A stretch of 64,000 nucleotides of DNA from Catonia carolina (lineage: Eukaryota; Arthropoda; Insecta; Hemiptera; Achilidae). The notes beneath the pieces are model-generated. The model was not told the DNA's origin. It searched no databases and worked only from the letters and a program-made list of their open reading frames with translations. Where the stretch lies: the NCBI GenBank assembly GCA_035578175.1, contig JAQMRL010000004.1:74811901-74875900 (forward strand), written 5' to 3'. The position numbers and the translations under genes are program-made. Below are positions 51,890 through 63,801 of this stretch, in pieces. Within the stretch, counting starts at the first letter, position 1, and each line of letters starts with the position of its first letter.

Positions 51890-52125
51890 TACGGATGAAA
51901 ATGTTCATGTCAAGTCCTCTTAAGGTACGAAATTTCCCAAGTTTCAACTTACGATGTACGATGTTCCGTTTTATAGATATTTTGTTCACACACACCAATT
52001 GCTAAAAACATGTCGTTTTGGATTTAAGGGGCCTGAAAACGTGTTCATGTAGCCCGTGAAAACACGATTTCGAAAATTTTACTTTCCTTCCCTACCTATA
52101 TTAATATTTGGTAAGAGAAAGTATA
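51890..52125 (-). repeat. Microsatellite-carrying repeat, 5' fragment
   Basis: Degenerate 5' portion; the dinucleotide run is only CACACACA. Confidence 0.65.
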
Positions 52126-52796
52126 AGTGTAACATTTAACAAAATTACTATAAGTATAGGCTTTTCATCTGGCGCGTGGAGGCTTCGAATGAATCAGCTT
52201 GCATATACAGTGGAACCTCTCTAATTCGTCTCGTTCGGGACCGAAGGAGTGACGAAATACAGAAAGTGACGAATTATGGAATTTGCTATGCACGGTTAAT
52301 AAATAACATACTCGTACGTATATTAGTTCCATAAAAGTCGAATTACATAAATGAAACTTACATTAACGATAAACACAATAAGTAATCCTAAGTCCTATAA
52401 CTACAGTAAATTTGTATTAGTCTATACTACGCGCGCCAGCTCATGATCTCTGTCGCCTGGGGAAGTGGGGCGGGTGGCGTAATAGAATGTGAGTAATATA
52501 TTTGTTTTATCGTGCAGTACAAAAACATTTAGTCATCCTGTAAATATTATTATTATGTCTATGTATTTATTTATTATAGGCCTACGTATTATTGCTTTTC
52601 ACAACGGATACACGTGTCACAATATACAGATTTGTGCTAACGCGTCTCGGATGTGTAAATCATTATTCATGATTTTTGATCACTACAGTGATTTTTATTT
52701 TGAAATTAAAGGGTGTTAACTTGCCAAAAGTTATTTGTTTTGTGTTAGGTAAATTTCAACGTGTATTTTTCATATCTTTTGTTTTATTTTAATATG

Positions 52797-52913
52797 TCTT
52801 CCCGGAAAAATAAAGCGGTAATTCATTCGGAAGTGCGACAAATTATTGCATCAGTTATAAAAAACTTTGATGAAGAATCGCGTAAAGGACTCGGAATTGG
52901 CTTAACCACTTGA
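52797..52913 (+). pseudogene. Short transposase-like N-terminus
   Basis: 38 codons from ATG, KNKAVIHSEVRQIIASVIKN then FDEES, ending in TGA. It resembles the N-terminus at 54685 (VLHSQSREKI...), the family of HTH-type DDE transposases also seen at 7642. Opposite orientation to the surrounding Tigger coding sequence. Confidence 0.4.
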
Positions 52914-53516
52914 CTGAGGTAAAAAAAATCATAATCATAATTTGCTACTAATTATTTAGACCTATAAATTAATGTTATGAAATGTATATTTTTTAATTTC
53001 CTTATTTTCTATGCTACGTGCATATTTTAATTCCTGAGAACTGCCTAACTCAAACTATAAATAATTACTAAATATTAATAAATACAATGAAAGAAAAGTA
53101 AAAGAGTTACTATATTGTAGAATAAATTGAAATAATAAAACAAAAGGTTACTTTATAATGACAAGAACATTATGATAAATGTTTATTTTATGAATAGTAT
53201 AATCTTTCACTGCATGCCGTAACAGAAATTCCTCACACGGATCACGAGCTGACGCGCTTATAGTACGTATCTAGTTTTATACTACTTCAGAAATTCTGTA
53301 GTATATGGTTGTACTTACATTTTCTAATTTGTAGAAGGCACAACACAGTACACGTTACCGAATATAAAATTACAATCGAAAAAGTATACATTTGCAAAAT
53401 CGATGAAACGAATCTTTAACTATGTATCACTTAACACTACAAAAAAAATCACATTAAAATTTAGAAAACGTTACTTAATTACACTAATATGTATGTATGT
53501 ATGTAAAATGCCAAAT

Positions 53517-54074
53517 TTATTTCTTGAAAAAGTGGGTTATCTTCTTTTCTACCAACGAGTTCTTTTCTTTTTCCACAGCCAACTGGCGAATTTGTCGTAT
53601 TACAATTAATTTTGATAACTCTGCTTCTTTCTGTCTCTCATACCATTCGATGCACTTCGTCAGCATTCCTTCTATTTCTCGATTCGTACCAATATTTTCA
53701 GGGCTTGAAACATATTCTTCGTTGCTATCTTCCTCAACAGGTGAATCTTTGTTTTGAACGTAGGGCACAATTTCTTTGTCACTTAAAATCTCATACTCAA
53801 GTTCGTTAGCATCTTGCTCTATCCATTCAACTAATTCCTCGTCGGTAATATTTTTAGTCACAGGTATACTCTGGCACACTTCTTTTAATTCTGATAAGAC
53901 ATTGTTTGTTTCATTGTAAGAACGGATGCTACTAGTTTCTTCTCGGTCAGCCCACAGATTGTTCCAACAAGACTTAAGTGTTGTTTTCAAAATGTCATGC
54001 CATGCTCGTGATATGTTATGTATAGCATCCTTTGATTGTATACTTTTTCCAAAATTCTTGAACCTGCGTTTCAT
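53517..54074 (-). pseudogene. Tigger transposase C-terminal part, 185 open codons
   Basis: Open from MKRRFKNFGKSIQSKDAIHN to a lysine-rich end. ISRAWHDILKTTLKSCWNNL matches the AW...ST..NCW segment that follows the catalytic core in Tigger/jerky transposases; EELVEWIEQDANE and the final IRQIRQLAVEKEKNSLVEKK with THFF match the usual tail. The DDE core and CENP-B-like DNA-binding domains are missing. It remains free of stops over 558 nt, so decay is recent or the frame has been kept. Confidence 0.75.
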
Positions 54075-54188
54075 TTTCGGAAAATATCAAACTCTGCAGA
54101 AATATTTTCCTATAATGAACTGGGGAGGGCTGACGAATTATAGAAGGTGATGAATTAGAGAGTGACGAATTAGAGAGGTTTTACTGTA

Positions 54189-54684
54189 CTACATCCACCC
54201 GTCCCTCAACTATTGTTATAGACTGTTCATAAAACTAATGTATACATTTTTCTACATTTTATAGTGACATTCTTTTATAGTAAACACAGTACAAAGTGAA
54301 TGGGGAGTGATGTAATGTATTTATAATTAATCATCAGTTATTATTCTTATTATACAGTTATAGGCTTATATGTATGCATAGTTTATTTACAAATTAAACT
54401 GGGTTTGACAGCAGGTGACTCATCAACTACATACGCCGAACTAACAAATGAAACGCACAGTGAATATTGTCATTCAGTGTTTAATCAAAATTGTCGTTCA
54501 GTACAATCATTACGGTTATACAGTGTCGAGGGGTTTTTTATGGGTGCAGATCGAATAGTGTGTATGTGTGTTTTTGATTTTTAATTTATTCTATTTTGAT
54601 TTATTAATTTTTATGGTTAAAGTACAAAATTACCTAGTGTAGTGTTTATTATTTTGTCGTTTACTAGTTTACATTCAGCTTAAA
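54189..54684. other. Leader of transposase fragment, no other content
   Basis: No distinct repeat. Probably includes the 5' non-coding part of the transposon whose N-terminus starts at 54685. Confidence 0.35.
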
Positions 54685-55080
54685 ATGTCTAAAATTGGAG
54701 GGAGTAAAGTTCTGCATAGCCAATCTCGGGAGAAAATTACTTTTAATGTGGTTACGTTTATGACCAAGGAAGCAAAGCACGGTGTTTTTACTATAAATGT
54801 TAAGAAAATTATCGAATGCGTTAGTACAGTAACTGGTGTGTCAAAACATTTAATTACGCGAATAAAACAAGCATCGAAAGTAATATTAGAAGGATCGTCA
54901 CTGTCTTTTACGACACCCAAAAAACATTCGGTACGGGCCAAACCTGTTTCAAGTTTGGATGATTTTGACAGGAGTGTTTTCCGTCAAAAAATAAATAATT
55001 TTTACACAGACGAAGGTAGAAAATGCTTACTAACAATAAATAAATTATTAATAATTAAAAATAGTATTAAAGACTATTAA
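54685..55080 (+). pseudogene. HTH-type DDE transposase N-terminal fragment
   Basis: 131 codons from ATG: MSKIGGSKVLHSQSREKITF, VSTVTGVSKHLITRIKQA (helix-turn-helix), then SFTTPKKHSVRAKPVSSLDD, FDRSVFRQKINNFYTDEG. This is the same arrangement as the fragment at 7642-8575, where DNFDKCVVRRTIHDF corresponds. It stops before the catalytic domain and no downstream continuation was recognised. Confidence 0.75.
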
Positions 55081-55562
55081 TAATCAATTAAAAAATTAAA
55101 GTAGTGCTGTTTCAAAACTGTTACCGAAATTTTGTTAAAGTATAAATATTCTTAGAAATAGCTTTATAAATTATAATTGGGTCTATATGAATATTATTGT
55201 ATAAATGTACGCTTTATAAAAAACTGTGTCATGCATTTTGTTTTGAAGAGGGCGTTTTTGATACACCTTATAGCATTATAGGCTGAACTCTCTGCAAACC
55301 AGATGAGACGCGTATAGCTATACACGCTATCTATTGAATGTGGTTGGATTGGAACTGAAATTCGTAAAAGTGCATTCTCACGCCATCTAGCGGACAGCGG
55401 TAAAAGTAAAAGTACGATACATTTTATAATTCTAATATTGCAACACATCGACGACTTTAATGCTGTAACAATATCAAGATTGTCGGCAAAAGATAGATGT
55501 TACCTAGTCGAATGTTGACGATGGAATGAAATGCAAGGTGTTACAGCAAGGTGTTAAATTCA
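55081..55562. other. No gene recognised
   Basis: AT-rich then mixed composition; a palindrome CGTATAGCTATACACG-like occurs near 55310. Confidence 0.35.
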
Positions 55563-55893
55563 ATTTTTTTTTTATCCCTAATGTGTGTACATTGCAATCT
55601 GTTCAATTGAAAACAATAAGCAACCCCATGACCCAATTAGATGATAATGATGTGTATGACGTGTAAATGAGGTGTAGTCTTGTACAGACTCAGGTCGACC
55701 ATTCCTGAGAGAGTATGGTTAATTAAACCCCAACCATCAAAGTACACCAGTAACCACAGTCTAGTATTCAAATCCGTATAAAAGTAACTACCTTTACTAG
55801 AATTTGAACCAGGAACCTTCGTCTCCGAAAATCAGCTGTTAAACAGCTGATTTTGGTGACAACTTTACCTCTAGACCATCCCGGTGGGGTAAA
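55563..55893 (-). repeat. tRNA-derived SINE, family 3, copy 1
   Basis: The minus strand begins CCCACCGGGATGGTCTAGAGG (A-box-like) and has B box GGTTCAAATTC, then a ~230-bp body with GTTTAATTAACCATACTCTC. Within the head is the palindrome AATCAGCTGTTTAACAGCTG. Second copy at 57632. Confidence 0.78.
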
Positions 55894-56756
55894 AACTCTA
55901 CAAGCAAAACAGAGACTGAACAAAGGTGAACGAAATGAAAACACACAAATTAAATTATCAATATTTTACATTTTTATATTATAATCATAATAATTTATAG
56001 TTCATAATGAAAAAACACATATATTATTTTTCCTCCATTACAAAATGGATTAACTACTGGAAACTACTGTACAGAATTTTTTCACATATTTCATCATAAT
56101 TCTACATTAAAAATATTTATATAATATATATATCTGAGAATTCTTCATGAATACTTGTCTGTGTGTACAAATTCACATTATATATTTCACCTATATATAT
56201 AAATATTTCAATTTACATATTTTTTTTTCACAAATTCATACATGTCGTTTATAAATTAAAGTTCATATTATAATAATAATTATTATTATTATCATAATTA
56301 ATAATAATAATAATAATATCTACATTTTAATTAATTAATTAATCAATTAATTTAGACATACCAAATATTAATCTACAATTAAATCTACACGAATTATAAT
56401 TTATAATTATTTACAAATAATTATAATTAACGTACTGTTCATTAATTTAATCTTATAATTTAATATTTACATTATATTTTACAATATATAATAATAATAA
56501 TATTAATAAACTAATAAAATTACTAATTTATTTACATGTAAATAATAATAATAATAATAATAAAGATGAATAAAATTCACAATTACAAATGTGTGAAGAG
56601 CCAGGCACATCACTTATCAGGAGCTCTGTTATCAAAAGGACTTATAATACAAGGCGATATAAAAACAAAAAAATAATTAAAGAATATAATAATAGTACGA
56701 AAAAATATGTATTCATATTACCCGGTATACGTTTTAAACATTTGTAACAAATTTAT
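55894..56756. other. Very AT-rich stretch, no gene seen
   Basis: Runs of ATT/TAA triplets and TATATA; nothing else recognised. Confidence 0.45.
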
Positions 56757-56935
56757 TACGAGGCCGTCGACGTAGCATAGTGATTAGTACGCTATTCTAC
56801 AAAGTAGAAGGTTCCGGGTTTGATTCCCAGCTAGGATCTGAAAATTTTTACACATTAAAACCCACTTTTACAGAATCGAAACCCATATTAATTGCTAATG
56901 ACCAAGCAATTAATTAAAAAATTAATTTTAATTGT
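56757..56935 (+). repeat. tRNA-derived SINE, family 2, copy 2
   Basis: GTAGCATAGTGATTAGTACG, then GGGTTTGATTCCC (B box with one change), CTGAAAATTTTTACAC body and a GACCAAGCAATTAATTAAA tail. Diverged from the copy at 15946. Confidence 0.72.
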
Positions 56936-57011
56936 GTTTTAGACGTTAATTGGCATTATTGTGTTCAAAAAATTGAAAATCAGACTCCCCTGATGCTACA
57001 TATTTTTCATC

Positions 57012-57350
57012 TTATAGTGCGGAGTGGAGTCTTCGACCTTAACGAAAGCAACAATGAAGAGACTGGAAGCGTTCAAGTTATGGACTTAAAGAAGAATTTT
57101 AAAAATATCGTGGATGGACAGACTATGAAATAATGCGCACAGTAAAAAGACAAAAATGAGAAAATTTAGGACATATTTTTAGAAATGATGAAAAGTACAG
57201 GGTAAGAGAGACATCGGAATACGACGAATATCCTGGCTAAAGAACTTGAGGACTTTGTTTACAACTTCTACTAGAGGACTCTTCAAAGCAGCAGCGAAAA
57301 GACTTATGATTGCCAAATATTCAGTACCGGATCGCCACTAAGAAGTGTTC
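57012..57350 (+). pseudogene. LINE reverse transcriptase C-terminal remnant
   Basis: Broken frames read LTKATMKRLEAFKLWT, RRILKISWMDRL, then RRISWLKNLRTLFTTSTRGL and FKAAAKRLMIAKYSVPDR. This is the final segment of a common insect LINE protein. Several stops; no catalytic motif. Confidence 0.72.
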
Positions 57351-57631
57351 AAAAAAGTATTTGCTACAAATCAAAACAGTACTCATATGCTTTTCACAGT
57401 TGATGAGCTCTGCTGTTCCACACATTTTGACCAATCAGATCGTTTGCCAGCGTTGCCAGATTATACCTGACAAACATTACGCGCGTATGCGTATTAGAGC
57501 ACCAATAGTTCACTCTTGTCATGTATCTTGTACTGAACACATCGATTATAGAGCGCATTAATATGCAATACTTTATAATATAATCAGCTGATTGGATGTT
57601 TATAGGTTATAATTGTTATTGAAAGACCAAA

Positions 57632-57966
57632 AAAAATTTTTTTTTTTTCCTAATTTGTATACGTTGCAATCTGTTCAATTCAGAACAATAAGCAACCCCA
57701 TGACCCAATGAGATGAGGATGATGTGTATGATGTGTAAATGAGGCGTAGTCTTGTACAGACCCAGGCCGACCATTCCTGAGAGAGTATGGTTAATTAAAC
57801 CCCAACCATCAAAGTACACCGGTAACCACTGTCTAGTATTCAAATCCGTATAAAAGTAACTACCTTTACTAGGATTTGAACCACGAATCTTCGTCTCCGA
57901 AAATCAGCTGTTAAACAGCTGATTTTGGCGACGACTTTACCTCTAGACCAACCCGGTGGGTTAACA
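57632..57966 (-). repeat. tRNA-derived SINE, family 3, copy 2
   Basis: About 93% visibly identical to the copy at 55563, same strand. The minus strand begins AACCCACCGGGTTGGTCTAG with B box GGTTCAAATCC. Confidence 0.82.
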
Positions 57967-57991
57967 AAAAAAAAAAAAAAAAAAAAAAATG
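57965..57991. repeat. Poly-A tract
   Basis: About 26 consecutive A residues immediately before the tRNA-like head of the SINE copy, not at its tail. Confidence 0.8.
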
Positions 57992-58736
57992 GCTGACAAA
58001 ATACTTAACAGAGCTACAAGAGCAAGTATTGAAAACGTTGCTGGCAAGTGATTGGCTAGCTATAAAGTGGGTTGGGGGCAATGCATACGTTTAGAGCTCA
58101 TCATCAGCCTTGAAAAATAGTATAGCAATTATATTAAAATTACATGAAACCCAACTTATTACATTAGTCAAGATCATTTACCCAGACTGAACTGCAATCT
58201 TGATTTATCATAGTTACTGCCTCCTTGATTATTAATCATGTGTAAAAGAAATCTAGTTTAATAAATTCCCTTTTGTAAATACTTTCCCCTGTCGGTTCTA
58301 TTATAAACAACGTTTATTTGTGATTGTTCTTGCAATTTTTAATTATGTTCAGGAAAAATAAATAAATTTTATTTCCCATTTAACGGGTTGCATAAATAAC
58401 GATTATTAATGCAGTTAATATTTACAAAATTTGACAATAATTATGGTACGGGGGAAAATCAACCTATCCAACTATGGTAGAGCCATGTTCTAGAATAGAC
58501 ATCATGAATGTTTTCCGTTAGGACAGAAGTAAATTTTTATGGCCCAAAAGTATAGTAAGTAAACCAGTTAAGGATTAGAATCAGTTAAGTCTATCTTGGC
58601 TAAGCAACCACGGACTGACAACATTTTTAAACTTAATAATGTTCGGCAGATTTCTGATATCAATAGGCAGAGTTAAACAACCCGACTGCTTTTGTAGGGA
58701 TGAGTTGTTAAGGGGAAGGCATTTTTGTTCTTAAAC
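57992..58736. other. No gene recognised
   Basis: No coding or repeat pattern recognised. Confidence 0.4.
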
Positions 58737-59308
58737 GCCTACTTGTGAAAAAATCTGCCCATAACAGACAGGTGGAGTGTCAAATTATTTACACTCAATC
58801 TGTTTGTTGCAGAGCTAAAATAAACAGTTCTGTTTCTTATCACATAGTCAGCCAATTAAATGACTGAATCATTTAAGAACAGAAGAGGTAGAGGTGTACT
58901 GTGACACTAATCAGAGTTATCTCCTCTGAAAGTAATGAATTTCATTATACAGCCGGACCCTGTGGTGAATGAAGTGAAGGTGTCATTTGCAGAGTGGAAA
59001 ATATGTGCTTTTCAGAGGGCCCGGTATACTGATAAGTGTACTTTTCCACTCAGTGAGGAAGGCAATGGTAAACCACCTTACTCCTCGTTTAACTTAGCAG
59101 AGCGTTTTACTTAATAGAGGTTCATTGAACCTCTACAGGTTCAAACCAGCTTTTTGGCTGATGACCTAAACAACAATGTGCAAAAAACTGTCGAATATCC
59201 AGAACTTGGTTGTAGAGGTTCATTGAACCTCTACAGGTTCAAACCAGCTTTTTGGCTGATGACCTAAACAACAATGTGCAAAAAACTGTCGAATATCCAG
59301 AACTTGGA
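58737..59308 (+). repeat. (CAA)n-tailed retroposon, copy 7, with 98-bp tandem duplication
   Basis: Full-length family member starting CCCATAACAGACAGGTGGAG. Its end plus flanking DNA is duplicated in tandem: the unit beginning TAGAGGTTCATTGAACCTCT at 59115 recurs at 59213, identical for about 94 bp. Confidence 0.85.
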
Positions 59309-60698
59309 AATCTGCTAAAATAATTAGAATATAACGAGAAAGTTAGACTAAATATCTTGTGACAATAAAGTTTATTATTAAAATTTATTTATGACACAAT
59401 GTAATCTCTCCCTTTTTCACCTATTAAAATTCATGCAATGTGCTGGGGATAATTTCGTCACACCTCAAAATTTTAAATCCATTGAATGGTACCGTAATGA
59501 ATGGTTCATGTCATATGTGTCCCACCCGGAATAGTTTACATTCATTTTATAAAAGTTTCCATCAGTGTGGTATTTTGACAACCAACTGTTTTCAGCATAA
59601 ATGCTAAAGCAGATGAAAAAATGCTGGACCAGTTTGGGAATCCAGAGCAGAATCTATTTGCACTGACTACTACACCACGAGCCAAACCCCCCCCCCAGCC
59701 CATAATAATGGGCAATTACTTTCTGTTCATGGTAAATAAATTTTAATAAAGCAAGTTTTTTGTTTTAGAAAATATTGGCCTAATTATAAAAATGTTAATT
59801 AAGACCGCTTGCAATGAATAGCGGTACAAATTGAAAATCCTCGCTTCACTTTTAAAAAACCTATTATTAATTCCATACCCAATATTGACAAACAGTGGAG
59901 GTATCTTTAACCCCCCCCCCACAAAAAAAGTTAATTTACAAATGTTTAAAACATATATGGCAAATAAAACACATAATAAATAAAACAAAATAAATAAATA
60001 AATACAAAAATATAAAAGATAACGACGAGCAATGAAAAACTAAATTAACATAATAAATAGATTCAATTACAATTAATTAAAAATTACAGCAATTACACTT
60101 ATATAAATATTTGAACACGTCTTCACACGTTGAAAGACATTGTGTAGGATTAACACAAATAATAATAATACTAATAATTAATAAAAATTAAAAATAAATA
60201 CAAATAATAAAACTTCTTTTTTTTTAAAAAAAAAGTAAAAAAAATAACACCAGTCTCGTTTTTAAGTTATAAAAATTTAACATAATTTACGACTGATTTA
60301 ATTACGTTTCTACATTTACAATAAATAATGTAACAATGTGAATTTTTTAAAGTCTTTAAAATTTTTAATCGTTCCGTCGTAAATTATCCACATACTGCCA
60401 TCAATTACAGCTCCACTTTTATTGATTTTATTATCTGTATATTTACGAGATATAAATATATTTAAATTTAGTAGTGCCAAACCTACGTTCCGTTAAAAAT
60501 ACAATCGATAAAATTACTAACATGAAAAATGCACAGTTCACCATTGATATATATTCCTCTGTGGAATGAAGCGGAGAGTTTAGTAAATTACATATTGCCA
60601 TTTTACTAATTTATGTTTGCTATTCCTATAGCCAGTGGAACCATGAACACTAAAATAATTTACAAAAACATTGTTTGGTCTGCCATAAAAATAATATT
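59309..60698. other. AT-rich stretch with possible SINE relic
   Basis: Around 59580-59685 the minus strand weakly resembles family 1 SINEs (GTAGTAGTCAGTGC, then a CCAAACTGGTCCAGCATTTT body). C-runs at 59688 and 59908. No gene. Confidence 0.4.
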
Positions 60699-60871
60699 GC
60701 CGGCCACATTGGCGTAGTTGGTAACGTGCTCGCCTCTCATCATGCGGTCTTGGGTTCGAATCCCATTCAGGTACGGCATATTTTCATACGTTACAAAAAA
60801 TCATTTCATCCTTCACCCTATGTATTAGCAGTAATTGTAGAACAGTCGGACGTTAAACCAAAAAAAAAAAA
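60699..60871 (+). repeat. tRNA-derived SINE, family 1, copy 3
   Basis: GCCGGCCACATTGGCGTAGT head, B box GGTTCGAATCC, ends GGACGTTAAACC and a poly-A run. Directly followed by another copy. Confidence 0.88.
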
Positions 60872-60882
60872 AAATCACCATG

Positions 60883-61032
60883 CCGGCCGCATTGGTGTAG
60901 TTGGTAACGTGCTCGCCTCTCATCATGTGGTCTTGGGTTCGAATCCCATTCAGGCACGGCATATTTTCATACGTTACAAAAAATCATTTCATCCTTCACC
61001 ATCTGCATTAGCAGTAATTGTAGAAGTCGGAC

Positions 61033-61063
<31 letters not shown>
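60883..61063 (+). repeat. tRNA-derived SINE, family 1, copy 4, with target duplication
   Basis: Head CCGGCCGCATTGGTGTAG, B box GGTTCGAATCC, poly-A tail of about 28 residues ending 61063. AAATCACCATG occurs at 60872-60882 and 61067-61077, an 11-bp target duplication proving insertion. It inserted at the edge of the LINE fragment that follows. Confidence 0.9.
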
Positions 61064-61064
<1 letters not shown>

Positions 61065-61066
61065 AT

Positions 61067-61810
61067 AAATCACCATGATCTGACTAAAACTCGATCTTGT
61101 GTTGTTTATTTTCCTCATAGTGTTCAACAATGGTTGGGCACCGCATTCATTCCTTATTACTTCATTACGAATGCGATCCTCTCTTGTGCAGCCCTTAACT
61201 TGCCTTAGAAATCGCATTTCCGCTGACTGGATTCTCGATTCCTGTTTTCTCGTCAGCACCCATGCCTCACTTCCATAAGCCAAAGTTGGGATCGCCATTA
61301 CTTTATAAAACTTTAGCAATGTGTTTTTCCTGGCTCTACTCTTGAGAGATCGACTTATTGCACCACATACCATGTTGAACTTAGTTACTTTTTGATGCAC
61401 ATCATGGTCATAATCGTACGTAACATCGCATCCCAAGTATTTAAAATTAGCTACTTGCTCCAAACTCTTGCTTCCAATCACTATTTTAGACCTTGTAGGC
61501 CATTTTCCATGGAAAGCCATAATTTTTGATTTGCCTGCAGAAATTTTCATATTAAAATGTTTGCCAATTATGAAGAGCTTATGCACTGCCATTTGCAGCT
61601 TGTCCTCGGATTCCTGTATAATCACAGTGTCGTCAGCAAATAATAAATAGTTCACAAAAGTATTGTGGGTAAGAGCGATACCCTTGTCTACTTCATGCTG
61701 CCAAATAGACATAAGCTCGTTGACATATATATTAAATAAAGCAGGTGAAATTGGACAACCTTGTACACTATCATTTCCTATAAAATAAGCAACAAAGTTT
61801 CAAGCTATTT
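61067..61810 (-). pseudogene. LINE reverse transcriptase fragment with FADD motif
   Basis: On the minus strand the frame runs from about 61800: SVQGCPISPALFNIYVNELM (reverse transcriptase motif B), LLFADDTVIIQ (catalytic box, FADD form), KMAF-like KSKIMAFHGKW, NFKYLGCDVTY, FYKVMAIPTLAYGSEAWV and SAEMRFLRQVKGCTREDRIR. It is open over about 240 codons, then meets the SINE poly-A tract. Related to the plus-strand fragment at 10481. N-terminal parts are absent. Confidence 0.87.
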
Positions 61811-62012
61811 ATTCAAGGAATTCTGAAAGATTTATTGTTTAAATCAAGAAATAAATGAAAGATAAACGAGGATGTGATTCACAGGAGAAACTAGGTACTC
61901 CGGGAAGAAACACAAACTGAAAAATCGCGAAAAAATGTAGTGTTTGGTAGATGATTTTACACTACCAGTGACAATGTTTTTGGCTGTAGTAGTATGACAG
62001 ACAAAATAACCG

Positions 62013-62211
62013 CGCCGGCCACATTCGCACAGTTGGTAACGTGCTCGCCTCTCATCATGTGGTCCTGGGTTCGAATCCCACTCGGGCACGGCATATTTTC
62101 ATACGTTACAAAAATCATTTCATCCTCCATTGTACAATAGTTACACCCCAACGTCGTCGCTAATGACCGTTGTAGTTGATGCGCCGTTATATAAATGCAT
62201 AAAAAAAAAAA
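62013..62211 (+). repeat. tRNA-derived SINE with mosaic tail
   Basis: Head and proximal body belong to family 1 (GTTGGTAACGTGCTCGCC, GGTTCGAATCC, CGGCATATTTTCATACG). After CATTTCATCC the tail switches to GCTAATGACCGTTGTAGTTG and ATGCGCCGTTATATAAAT, similar to family 2's GCTAATAACCAAGTAGTTG tail. Ends in poly-A. Confidence 0.8.
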
Positions 62212-63101
62212 CCGTCTCTGCACACTGCATACACATTCCACATTACCAGTGGTGAACTGTACATGAATTCGATTTAAAACTATCCAAAATAATAATAATA
62301 ATAACAAGAAAATCATAAGAAAACAAAAAAAACAACGACATTAAAAACAATACAACATAATCACTGGTACTAAATTACATACGAATAATAATATGACTTT
62401 TATAAAGTCAAAAATGCGTTCAATAAAAAACAAATTAACAAAAAAAATACAAAACGTAAAATATTTTTCGTAATACAATAGCAGTAATCGTACTAGTCTT
62501 ATGTCCAAACATAAATATTACAAAACTAAAAATAAAATTATGCTTAATATTATTTATGTTAACAAAAATGAACCGACTAGAATATGTATTTTAAAAACTA
62601 TTTAGTTTTCTAAGAAAAAACAAAACAAAAATAATGAGGTAAAAAAATGGTTTTATTAATGTATTATTAATAAAATTAACCTTTTCAGTGCTGATCAGAT
62701 ATGGAATAAAAATATTTTACTAAATTTTATATACGTAAATGTTATGTGATTTTAATGAATCCTTACAATACATTATACTTGTGCTGGTTTGCCTAATTTT
62801 ACTTAGGGGTTTATTGTGAAGTAAATTATTTTAAAAATGATAATAAATTTAAATAAATGTGAATAAAAAACTTAATATAGTAACACAAAATTAATCAAAT
62901 TACGATAAATGAAAAAAAGTTTACTAAAAAATACCCTGCTTCTGCAGTGGTTGCCAAGAGCTTTTAAAACCTACCACTCAAAAGCATACAGGAAAAGTTT
63001 TTGTTTTGCAGACTGAAAATAAATTTCATTAAGCACAAAGTAATCGTGGAGAAGAGATTTGAGGAGGGAAGGTGAGGTTATAAATGCAATAAGGCTAAAT
63101 A
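62212..63101. other. AT-rich stretch, no gene seen
   Basis: No frame or repeat recognised. Confidence 0.4.
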
Positions 63102-63799
63102 CGAGGGCATATTGAAAAGTAATTGTATTGGAGTATTGAAAAGTCTCCATTGTTATAACTATTATATTACAATTATGAGCCACACAGTCTCAAAAGTGGT
63201 TAGCAATACACTGGAAATCTTTGTAAACAAGTCACCCTACTGGCGAATCACAGCTACAACCGAAAAATTTAAAACAATGACATCTGCCGGGAAAGTCATG
63301 ATTACCGTTTTCTGGAATTCTAATGGTATCGTTCATATGGATTTTTTTTTTGAATCTGGAATTTTTGAAACGGCCCAGACAAAAACCCAATTCTGCATCA
63401 TGACAACACTCGACCTCACACAAGTCAGAAAACGCGTACAGCACTAGAGAAGTTTGAGTTTCAAGACGTTTTACCTCATCATATAGCCCAGATCTTGTGC
63501 CCTGTGACTTTTTCCTCTCTCTGAAACTTAAGGAATATCTCAAGGCCATGTGATTTTCTTCAGATGAAGAGGTGAGGAAATGGTGTCGTACAAAAACTTC
63601 ACACTTCTTCCGTGATGGACTTTTCCAAAGCGTAATACATTGGTGTAAAAGTGTCGCTGTTAACAGCGATTATGTGGAAAAATGATATATTGGTGAGTAG
63701 AAGACACTTTAATCTATCATTTCACAGTAATATGTAAAAGATATATCCATTACTAACAAAGTTATAGCGATGGAAGTTTTACTTTTCAATACAGCCTCA
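63102..63799 (+). mobile_element. Internally deleted mariner element, 698 bp
   Basis: TA at 63100-63101 and 63800-63801; ends CGAGGGCATATTGAAAAGTA (left) and TGAGGCTGTATTGAAAAGTA (right, reverse complement). The 5' half of the transposase is missing, so only the distal coding region remains. Confidence 0.85.
63225..63685 (+). pseudogene. Mariner transposase C-terminal remnant
   Basis: Reads KFKTMTSAGKVMITVFWNSN, GIVHMDFF, then with frameshifts a degenerate second catalytic block (MTTLDLTQVRKR for the [17 protein letters not shown] segment), a SPDLVPCDFFL-like segment near 63485-63520 and a VNSDYVEK-like end at 63660-63685. Multiple lesions. Confidence 0.82.
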
Positions 63800-63801
63800 T
63801 A

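Larger units (their letters stand above)
52208..54186 (-). mobile_element. Tigger-type element, 1979 bp, with partial transposase
   Basis: Ends CAGTGGAACCTCTCTAATTC (left) and CAGTAAAACCTCTCTAATTC (right, reverse complement) with TA at 52206-52207 and 54187-54188; GACGAATTA blocks repeat just inside. The right half encodes the C-terminal part of the transposase on the minus strand. The left half includes unrelated plus-strand sequence, so other elements may have inserted. Confidence 0.85.

Noticed and set aside
60675..61037. 120-codon open frame with internal duplication
   Set aside because: It is a translation through two adjacent SINE copies, so the duplication is of the SINE and not a protein domain.
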